From contig JAGBWH010000208.1 of NCBI GenBank assembly GCA_017629925.1, positions 1 through 8,162 on the forward strand: a stretch of 8,162 nt of DNA, read 5' to 3'. This document shows positions 1 to 6,600 of the stretch, piece by piece; within the stretch, counting starts at the first letter, position 1; each line of letters begins with the position of its first letter. The notes below the pieces were generated by a model, which did no database searches, was not told the origin of the DNA, and worked only from the letters and a program-made list of their open reading frames with translations. The translations under genes and the position numbers were made by a program. Source of the stretch: Clostridia bacterium (GTDB lineage Bacteria > Bacillota > Clostridia > Oscillospirales > CAG-272).

Positions 1-663
1 CCGACCTGCTTCCCCTTTCGACCAAACGGGTGAATTTGCCGGCTCAACGGCTACGATATGAATATTTGGGTTTTGGGCTTTCAGATACTCACCTACACCG
101 GAAATTGTGCCACCTGTGCCCACTCCTGCGACGAGCACATCAACGTCACCCCCTGTGGCTTGCCAAATCTCAGGGCCTGTGGTTTTGAAGTGGATGTCGG
201 GGTTTGCGGGGTTTTCAAATTGCCGTGGCATAAAACTTTGCTCTATGGCAAGAGATAGTTCCTCTGCTTTTTGAATAGAGCCTTTCATGCCCAACTTGCC
301 GTCTGTCAATACCACCTCAGCGCCATAGGCTTGCATGAGGCGGATGCGTTCTTTTGACATACTGTCAGGCATGACGATGATGACACGATATCCGCGCATA
401 GTCCCCACAGCCGCCAGACCTATGCCTGTGTTGCCACTCGTGGCTTCTATGACGGTACTGCCCGGGCGGATTAAGCCCTTTTGCTCGGCATCATCTAAAA
501 AGGCTTTTGCCACTCTATCTTTGACAGAACCGGTAAGGTTGAAGTTTTCGAGCTTTGCCAACACTTGGGCACAAAGAGAAAAATGCTCTTCTATTTTGCG
601 GAGGCGAAGAAGGGGTGTATTTCCGATGAGTTGCTCGGCAGATGAAAAAAGATGGGGCGTCAT
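1..663 (-). CDS. cysK: Cysteine synthase (O-acetylserine sulfhydrylase), 3' end missing
   Basis: This PLP enzyme makes L-cysteine from O-acetyl-L-serine and sulfide, the last step of cysteine biosynthesis, in the cytoplasm. The 221 in-window residues start with [20 protein letters not shown], which carries the family's N-terminal GNTPL signature. K48 in LTGSVKDR is the expected Schiff-base lysine. TSGNTG at residues 75-80 is the substrate/PLP loop, TTGPEIW is at 161-167, and the glycine-rich phosphate loop GVGTGGT is at 180-186. CysK proteins are usually about 300-310 residues, so roughly 80-90 C-terminal residues, including the PLP-ring serine region, lie beyond the left edge. The ATG at 661-663 is preceded by an AAAGGA-like ribosome binding site about 8 bases upstream. 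The gene follows the transporter gene after a 115-base gap containing a terminator, so it is probably a separate transcript. A cystathionine beta-synthase-like paralogue is possible but less likely, given the short N-terminus and close fit to bacterial CysK. Confidence 0.95.
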   Translation of the reverse strand, partial: MTPHLFSSAEQLIGNTPLLRLRKIEEHFSLCAQVLAKLENFNLTGSVKDRVAKAFLDDAEQKGLIRPGSTVIEATSGNTGIGLAAVGTMRGYRVIIVMPDSMSKERIRLMQAYGAEVVLTDGKLGMKGSIQKAEELSLAIEQSFMPRQFENPANPDIHFKTTGPEIWQATGGDVDVLVAGVGTGGTISGVGEYLKAQNPNIHIVAVEPANSPVWSKGEAGR

Positions 664-686
664 ATGAGTATCCTTTTCGCTGTGAA

Positions 687-736
687 ATAAAAAACTAAAA
701 ACGCACTTTTGTCCGTGAAGGCAAAGGTGCGCTTTT
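687..736 (-). terminator. Rho-independent terminator of the acyltransferase-transporter operon
   Basis: Read on the minus strand, a GC-rich arm (AAAAGCGCACCTTTGCC, 736 to 720) and a 5-base loop (TTCAC) are followed by a near-complementary arm (714 to 697). The stem has one G-T pair, one mismatch and one bulged base. T-rich sequence (TTTTTAGTTTTTTATTT) follows immediately. It lies about 43 bases past the transporter stop codon and only about 24 bases before the cysK start. It should end the upstream operon and limit read-through into cysK. Confidence 0.85.
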
Positions 737-760
737 AGATGATGCCACAATGGACGTCAA
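732..760 (-). promoter_or_regulatory. Candidate cysK promoter overlapping the upstream terminator
   Basis: On the minus strand, TTGACG (755-760) is separated by 17 bases from TAAAAG (732-737). These match the sigma-A consensus at 5 of 6 and 4 of 6 positions. The predicted transcription start, near 725, falls inside the left arm of the terminator hairpin. A cysK transcript starting there would lack part of that arm and could escape termination. The -10 match is weak, and no better promoter was seen in the 115-base gap. Confidence 0.4.
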
Positions 761-778
761 AATGCTTGATTGTATAGT

Positions 779-2200
779 TTATGAGTCTATATCGTCTTTT
801 GGCTTCTTTTTGAAGATTTTTTTGCGGAACAAGAATAGCGTATAGAAACAAAACAGCAAGAAGAATACGCCAAATGCGATGATCGTATTGACGAGCGATT
901 TCCCTGCAAAACCAAGCAAAAAGAGCAAGGGGGCTACCATCAGCATGGCGGGTACGGTGGATTTGATATACAAATCAGCCACGGGTGTTTCAAATTCAGG
1001 GTCCACTTCCTTAAGCAAAATGACACCGTTGGAGGCTGTGCCTGTAAGTGTGCCAAAGCTCATCAGGAAAAATTCGTGCTGAAACTCAGGGAAACAATGT
1101 TTTGCGACTTTGCGAATGTAGAAGTATGTGGTAATCGTGCCTACCACGGTTAAAATGGCGATGGGCAAAACATAGTTTTTAATATCGTTGATTTCAATGG
1201 CGGCTACGCCTGCCACAATCATCAAATCGAATGCGAAACCAGAAATTCTATCCATTTGATAGTTATTGATATATTCGCGTTTGACGATATTGCGTTTTCT
1301 AAGTTTTCTAAACACCACTTTAATCAGCATGGCACTCAGCGCCGCCCACAAAAAGTTAAAGCCCCATGCAATGCCGTTGGTGAAGTCAGACAGCACAGCA
1401 AATATGCACATGATGCCGAATGCCATGGCATAAGCCAGCGCTACAAATCCCATTTGGATGGAAAATTTATCGACGGATTCGTTGTTGGGAATTTCGTTTG
1501 AAGCAGCAAATTGCGCATTTTCTTCCATGGAGGTGCGTTTTTCTTTGCGAAGTTTAATCTGCCCTTTGGATTTAGAAATATTGATGTGAAGCACCCCAAT
1601 CACAGAGGCAACGATAAAACCAATGGAGGCAAGTGACAAACCAAAGCTACCATTACCATAAAATTGAGTTTGTGAGAGGTTGGAATAATCAATATCCCAG
1701 GCAAGAGCGTTGCCAGGCCCTTGACCGAATGCCAAAGGAAGTAATATACCGCTGATGTAGGAAATGACATTCTTTCCATTGACGGTGATGAAATACATGG
1801 CAAGAGTAACGGCGAGCCCCGTCCATGCTTGCAGCATATAGGTACCGCCTTGCAAAACGCCGAATTCAAAGGTTTGGGAACGTCTGATTTTGCATTTGGT
1901 TTTCTCTGTTTTCAGCGTCATGGCGGCAAATCCCAGCCCAAGACCGTGATAGGTAATGACTTGCATGGTGTGGTTATCCACAAGCATAAAACCAAATTGT
2001 TTGCAAATATAATCCACAAGCAACAGCAAAGCACCGCCTAAAAGTGCAGAAGGAATAAGGCATTTTCTAAAGAAAGGCACGATATTGCGGAGAAGATTGC
2101 CAATAAGCAAAAAGATGAGAAGCAATCCTACTTGCACCAAAATGCGCCATACGTCATCGTAATTGCTTAGTGTAAAATCCCAGTTAGCTGCAGTATCCAT
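779..2200 (-). CDS. Sodium:glutamate symporter-like membrane transporter (ESS family)
   Basis: This is a polytopic membrane protein of 473 residues related to GltS, the Na+-dependent glutamate carrier of the ESS family. Two inverted-repeat halves are visible. The first has IPSALLGG (49-56), GLGLGFAAMTLK (86-97) and the glycine-rich re-entrant-loop motif FGQGPGNALAW (158-168). The second has the matching loop MSFGTLTGTASNGV (380-393), followed by LLKEVDPEFETPVADL (395-410). About 11-13 hydrophobic segments occur, roughly at 20-38, 48-65, 82-97, 117-139, 146-160, 186-206, 249-271, 275-296, 322-338, 344-362, 415-431 and 436-458. A charged cytoplasmic-type loop (about 207-247) separates the halves, and the C-terminus is lysine-rich. 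It is longer than E. coli GltS (about 400 residues). The ATG at 2200 has a perfect AGGAGG seven bases upstream. It lies 17 bases after the acyltransferase stop codon, so the two genes are co-transcribed. The family call is firm. Glutamate as substrate is inference, because the sequence is divergent. Confidence 0.88.
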   Translation of the reverse strand: MDTAANWDFTLSNYDDVWRILVQVGLLLIFLLIGNLLRNIVPFFRKCLIPSALLGGALLLLVDYICKQFGFMLVDNHTMQVITYHGLGLGFAAMTLKTEKTKCKIRRSQTFEFGVLQGGTYMLQAWTGLAVTLAMYFITVNGKNVISYISGILLPLAFGQGPGNALAWDIDYSNLSQTQFYGNGSFGLSLASIGFIVASVIGVLHINISKSKGQIKLRKEKRTSMEENAQFAASNEIPNNESVDKFSIQMGFVALAYAMAFGIMCIFAVLSDFTNGIAWGFNFLWAALSAMLIKVVFRKLRKRNIVKREYINNYQMDRISGFAFDLMIVAGVAAIEINDIKNYVLPIAILTVVGTITTYFYIRKVAKHCFPEFQHEFFLMSFGTLTGTASNGVILLKEVDPEFETPVADLYIKSTVPAMLMVAPLLFLLGFAGKSLVNTIIAFGVFFLLFCFYTLFLFRKKIFKKKPKDDIDS

Positions 2201-2207
2201 TGTTTAT

Positions 2208-2213
2208 CCTCCT
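2208..2213 (-). promoter_or_regulatory. Consensus ribosome binding site of the transporter gene
   Basis: The minus-strand AGGAGG sits 7 bases before the ATG at 2200 and fixes that start. It lies in the 17-base gap after the acyltransferase stop codon, which supports one two-gene transcript with independent translation initiation. Confidence 0.85.
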
Positions 2214-2217
2214 ATGA

Positions 2218-3429
2218 TCACAGTCCCAAAAATCCAACTTCGGCTGTGCCATTTTGGCAGTTCAGGGCATGATGATACAGATTTAAATACTTCACGGCGT
2301 TAAAACGCTCGCCACCATCCACTTGATAAATGCGAGCGTCCCGGTAGATGTTGAACTTGTTTTTTCCCAGAACGGTAGTGCCAACAAGCTCTGAAAAACG
2401 GAACACAAAATTCTGCGTCTCAGTTTTGATTTCAAAGCGGTCGGCATAAACGCGAAGAGTGGCTTTTTTGTCAATCAATTCTTTTCTTTTACAGTAAATG
2501 TTTTCATAAAAGACAATCGGATCTTCGTAGATCGGTTGATCTTGATAGGGTGCAAGATCAAGGTGGCGCACAAAATCATTTTGGGCTTCATACCAATCCT
2601 TGACATAAGTGAAAGGAAACGGCTCGTCTATCCCTTGCAGTTGCTTGTTTGGCAGATAGCGCGCCGACAGGTGGCATCTCTTGCAAGAGATGATATCATT
2701 TTTGGTTTCAAAAGCGGACAATCCACAGCGAGGGCACACATACATTGCCCTTTCGAGATATTCCGCACTTTTTTTGCTATAAAACAGCGCGAGGTCTTTT
2801 CTTTCGTCTACATACAGTTCTTTCTGTATGAGTAGAAACAACTCGTCATCCGACATGGCGTTGTATTCTTCGGGTGTGACCACACGGCTGACATAACTTC
2901 TCATTTTGCCACGGCGGAGAGTATGGCTCCAACGGGGCTGCACGCCATAACCACCTTCTATACGGTAAAGGGCAAGGGGGAGTTTGAAGGATCTGACTAA
3001 TTTGACAATTGAAGGCTTCATGTGCTCGGTTGTGCCACTATATGTGCGGTTGCCTTCAGGAGAAAGCCCCACGCTGCCGCCTGCTTTGGCAATGCGCATA
3101 CATGTCATGATCGCCGAGGCATCCGAGGTGGATTTACAAAACGGAATAGGGGCCGCAATCCACGAAATGAGGCGAGACACCCATCCTTTAGAGAACAAGT
3201 CCTCGCTGGCGATGAAATAGACAGGACGGTGAAAGGAAAGGGAGACAAAGAATTGGTCAAACGCCGTTTGATGATTGAACAAAACAACATATTGACCTTT
3301 GGGGTTTTCTTTGATTTTCTCAATCTTGATATGATATTTGAGTTTGCAATATAGATGCAGAGGAGGACCAATAAGACGTCTAAAGAACATATGGCGTTTT
3401 TGTATCCACTGCTTTTTTGGCTTTGACAT
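2218..3429 (-). CDS. PlsC-type lysophospholipid acyltransferase with zinc-ribbon and C-terminal extension
   Basis: The N-terminal ~200 of 403 residues form a glycerolipid acyltransferase domain. The catalytic NHxxxxD motif is NHQTAFD at 52-58. IPFCKS (95-100) fits the second block, SPEGNRT (123-129) is the glycerophosphate-binding motif (usually FPEGTRS), and KLPLALYRIEGGYG (149-162) is the fourth. The expected role is transfer of an acyl chain to sn-2 of 1-acyl-glycerol-3-phosphate, or to a related lipid, at the inner membrane face. Unlike ordinary PlsC (about 200-250 residues), it continues into CPRC at 232-235 and CKRC at 249-252, a four-cysteine zinc ribbon. A beta-rich tail follows at about 320-390 (LRVYADRFEI, LGKNKFNIY), which may be PH/GRAM-like (inference). 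No transmembrane segment is evident, so membrane association is probably peripheral. The ATG at 3429 is preceded by AAGGGA six bases upstream. It is the first gene of the operon with the transporter. The acyltransferase fold is secure; the acyl acceptor is not. Confidence 0.85.
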   Translation of the reverse strand: MSKPKKQWIQKRHMFFRRLIGPPLHLYCKLKYHIKIEKIKENPKGQYVVLFNHQTAFDQFFVSLSFHRPVYFIASEDLFSKGWVSRLISWIAAPIPFCKSTSDASAIMTCMRIAKAGGSVGLSPEGNRTYSGTTEHMKPSIVKLVRSFKLPLALYRIEGGYGVQPRWSHTLRRGKMRSYVSRVVTPEEYNAMSDDELFLLIQKELYVDERKDLALFYSKKSAEYLERAMYVCPRCGLSAFETKNDIISCKRCHLSARYLPNKQLQGIDEPFPFTYVKDWYEAQNDFVRHLDLAPYQDQPIYEDPIVFYENIYCKRKELIDKKATLRVYADRFEIKTETQNFVFRFSELVGTTVLGKNKFNIYRDARIYQVDGGERFNAVKYLNLYHHALNCQNGTAEVGFLGL

Positions 3430-3479
3430 AAGTCTTCCCTTCTCTCATTTTTTCGCACGTTTTGGCGGCTATATCATCG

Positions 3480-3492
3480 GTGCATTTTGCAC
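3480..3492 (-). promoter_or_regulatory. Small perfect inverted repeat in the acyltransferase 5' leader
   Basis: GTGCA-AAA-TGCAC is a perfect 5-base inverted repeat. It lies a few bases downstream of the predicted transcription start (near 3497) and about 50 bases before the start codon. It could be an operator half-site pair or a small leader hairpin. No known regulator motif is recognised. Confidence 0.3.
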
Positions 3493-3503
3493 AAAACAGA
3501 AAA

Positions 3504-3532
3504 ATTATATCATAAAATGTCAAAAATGTCAA
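3504..3532 (-). promoter_or_regulatory. Consensus sigma-A promoter of the acyltransferase-transporter operon
   Basis: On the minus strand, TTGACA (3527-3532) is followed after exactly 17 bases by TATAAT (3504-3509). A TGn extension directly precedes the -10, so every key position matches the housekeeping consensus. The predicted start, near 3497, leaves a leader of about 68 bases before the ATG at 3429. The 9-base word TTGACATTT occurs twice in tandem across the -35 and the start of the spacer, which could be a regulator site. The rest of the 206-base gap (3430-3635) holds the leader and the hairpin at 3568-3627, with no gene visible. Confidence 0.9.
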
Positions 3533-3567
3533 CTTTTTTGTTTTTGCAGTCATTTTTGGGGTGCGCC

Positions 3568-3627
3568 AAAGAGCAAAACGACAGCAGAATAGTTGCTCTG
3601 CTTGCCACTATCGTTTTGCCCTTTTTT
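3568..3627 (-). terminator. Long hairpin after the surface-protein gene, probable terminator
   Basis: A 17-base stem (3568-3584 with 3608-3624) has only two G-T wobble pairs in the minus-strand RNA. It encloses a loop with its own small stem (GCAGA/TCTGC). It begins about 12 bases after the TGA at 3636-3638, where a terminator for the large gene is expected. The long T tract (TTTTTT) follows the stem only on the plus strand; on the minus strand just TTT follows. Minus-strand termination is therefore inferred mainly from position, and a 3'-end-stabilising or bidirectional role is possible. Confidence 0.55.
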
Positions 3628-3635
3628 GAGATAAA

Positions 3636-6600
3636 TCAGTTTAAGGTGACGGTAAATTCCACGCCTTGGTCGACAGCGTAATTTGTCTCGGGGGTAACTA
3701 TGCTGACATCGGAGACGGTCACTTTTGCATCGGAGGTGAGATATGTCAAAACATGGTGACCTTTGTTTGAAAGTTCAGTTTCGGCTTGCGCCACCAAGTC
3801 ATATCCTTCTACCCAAGCGGTACTATCATAGCCAGAAATGGTATCACTTATGCCGACGTTAGGTTTGCCCGTTTGGAACTGACCACTCATGATGATACCA
3901 GCCGCTTCGGGATATGCCGTCGTGATAGACTGCATGGCGGATTTCAGGCTGTCGGGGAGACGAGTGCCTTCGTTGATTTTGTCATTACCACCAAAGAACA
4001 CACTTACCACCACAACCTGCTTGCCCGTTTCGAGATGAATGAGGGGCACTGCGACCAGTACGGCATCTGTGAATTTCAGCATACCATTGATGTGAACAAT
4101 TTCACAGGTGGTGTCAAGCGCAAATGTATCAAGACGGAAGGCAATGCCTTGCCCATAGCAAGAACTGGAGGAAGTGCGGTTGTTTTTCACAGTGACCTGT
4201 CCCCAAATGCCTGCCGCTTCTGCGGGCAGATCTGTGGGTGCTGTGCCTGTATAGAAGATGATATTGTAGTTAGCAAAAAGGGCATAAAATTCCGCCATTT
4301 TACTTGCATCGTAGCCTACATGTTTGCCATTGACGCGTTGGTCGTAGGCAGAAATGACGATCGGTGCATCGACAGTCTCTTTATAAAGGGCGGTGACGGT
4401 GAGATCGCTCTTGACTTCATCAAATGCCACATCCCAACCTGTGAAACGATAGCCTTCCACTTCGGGTGCGGCAGGCGCTACGGCGGCTTCACCGTCGAGT
4501 ACCATCACAACATCAATGACGCTACCGTCTTTGCCCACGAAGGTAACGGTATGTGCATCGGTATAGAGAGCGATGACATCCAAATCCTCGGTGACAACGC
4601 TGAAATCCACACTCCAGCCCACAAACATCATACCTGAAATTTGAGGTGCGGTGGGGGCAACTGCGCCCTCTCCGTCATTGACCTTAACGGAAGAGATGAT
4701 GGTGGTGCCATCTTTTTCATAGAAAGTGACGGTGAAAATAGCCACTTCTTTGTAGAGTGCGGTAACGGTCAAATCAGACTTGACCACATCAAATGCCACA
4801 TCCCAACCAGCAAAGACAAGACCGGGATAGCTGGGCATTTCGGGCGCAGATGCGCTCATGCCGTCAGGGACGGCTTGGGTGGACAAGATGTTGCCATCTT
4901 TGTCTACAAAGTTGACTGTATAAATGGGGAAACGAACGGGAGTAATGGTGTTATCTTTTTCAATCCATGTTTGGTAACCATTTTTAGTCGCATAGGCATT
5001 GAGACCTTCAAGAGCCTCTGCCCCACTTGCCACTTCATATACGGTTGCGGTAAGGATGATGCCTCTATCATCATTATTGAGCCCAATGTAAGGCACCATA
5101 TCGGGATTGAGAGAAGGTACATAATAAATCGTAGGATTGGGGTTTTGGTTTTGCGCGCGCAGGCATCCAAACACGGCGCCAACATATTCTGCGCCTTCTT
5201 TTGCCTCTACTTTGACATAGGTGAAGGTGTTGTGGTGGCCGGCGTTTCTGCTACCATAGAGATAGCCAGCAAAACCGCCTACGTATTCTTCGCCTGATAC
5301 AGTACCATAAGCGACGCAGTTATAACATTTTGCACTACGAGTGGTACCATCTTCCATGCCTGCGAAGCCACCTACGTATTTCACGCCACGGACGCTCGCA
5401 TTAGAGGATGAGTTTTGAATGACCACACAATCCATCTTGCCGATAAAGCCACCGACATAATGGCCGCCAATGCCATCTTCGGAAGCAAGAGCGGTGACGT
5501 TCCCTTCAAAGACGCAGTTATCAATGGTGGTCTCTCCGTGATTTTGTTTCCAGTAAGCAGAGCCAATTAGACCGCCTGTGTAGAACCCGCTTGAAAAGTC
5601 GCCGGTGCCACGGTCATACATATGGGTATACGCGCAAGGCGGATAGGCAACGACATCCGCATACGCACCACAATTGGTGATTTTGGAACTTGCAACAGCA
5701 CCAATCAAACCGCCTGTCATAGAGCCTGTATTGGGGTGGGCATCAATACCATAGTTGGTGACGGTGCCGCTGAAGATACAGTTATCCACCGTGGCATCGA
5801 GAGCATGGCCAATCAAGCCGCCCACGCGTTTCACACCGCTGACATTACCTTCCACTTTCACATTGCATACGGTACCATTTTCGACAAAGCCGAAGAGACC
5901 AATCATGCACATATTGCTTTCAATTGTCAAGTGAGAGATCGTGTGATTTTTGCCATCAAAGGTACCTGAGAAGGGGCATTTATCGTAGCCACCTGAAGAG
6001 GTTTCATACACCTGTTCCCAGCCGATAGGGGTAAAGTCTCGGATGAGGGACATATCTATGTCACATTCGAGTACGAACGTAAGACCTGCGCCCGAGTGAC
6101 CAGCATTGATATACGCGGCAAAGAGCACCAGCTCTTCGGGGGTGGAAATGGTGATAGGCAATGTGCCGTCAGGCGTCACTTCGCCCTTCCACACTTCTGT
6201 GATGGAAAGCGAGGTGCGGTGAGCATATTGGTCGGTGACAGGCACGATTGTCACTTCCCCACTATTGGGGTAAGCGATAACGGTGAGTGTGGTGATACCA
6301 TTGACGGTTTTAAGGGTGGCAGGAAGTCTGAAACCGTTTTGCATAGCGTATGCATTTTGCCATACATCGCCATTGACGGTGAATTGAAGGGTAAGGGGCA
6401 TATGGTTATATGCACCGCTATTGTCAGTCAAAAGATAGCTGATGAAGTTTTCGGAGACGGTCAAATTTTCAACAGAGGTGCGAATGACGGTGACCTCTCC
6501 CTTATCCGGCACAGCATCAACGAAAAGATAGGTTTCGCCCTCATGCACAACAATGCGGGCAGGCATTTCTTTGCCATTTTGGAATGCACGAACGCCTTGC

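Noticed and set aside
664..778. Cysteine-responsive riboswitch or T-box leader before cysK
   Set aside because: The 115-base gap is too short for a T-box, no T-box sequence was found, and the hairpin is well placed as the preceding operon's terminator.
3105..3458. Alternative upstream ATG before the acyltransferase gene
   Set aside because: The ATG lies upstream of the chosen start but in a different frame. Its product overlaps the conserved acyltransferase domain and resembles nothing.
3636..3720. Sortase or other cell-wall anchor at the surface protein's C-terminus
   Set aside because: The protein ends in VEFTVTLN with no LPXTG motif, hydrophobic segment or basic tail.
3786..4637. Plus-strand open frame of 283 codons
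   Set aside because: It lies wholly inside the minus-strand surface-protein gene, which has clear domains there. The translation is His/Cys/Ile-rich with no recognisable motif, as expected for an antisense shadow.
4641..5297. Plus-strand open frame of 218 codons, and similar plus-strand frames at 6096-6704 and 7161-7907
   Set aside because: All are antisense to GLUG, deacetylase-like or other recognisable domains of the surface protein, with no domain likeness of their own.
4374..5915. CRISPR or other non-coding repeat array
   Set aside because: The repetition is protein-level, of irregular unit length and in a continuous reading frame, consistent with InlB-type and GLUG protein repeats.
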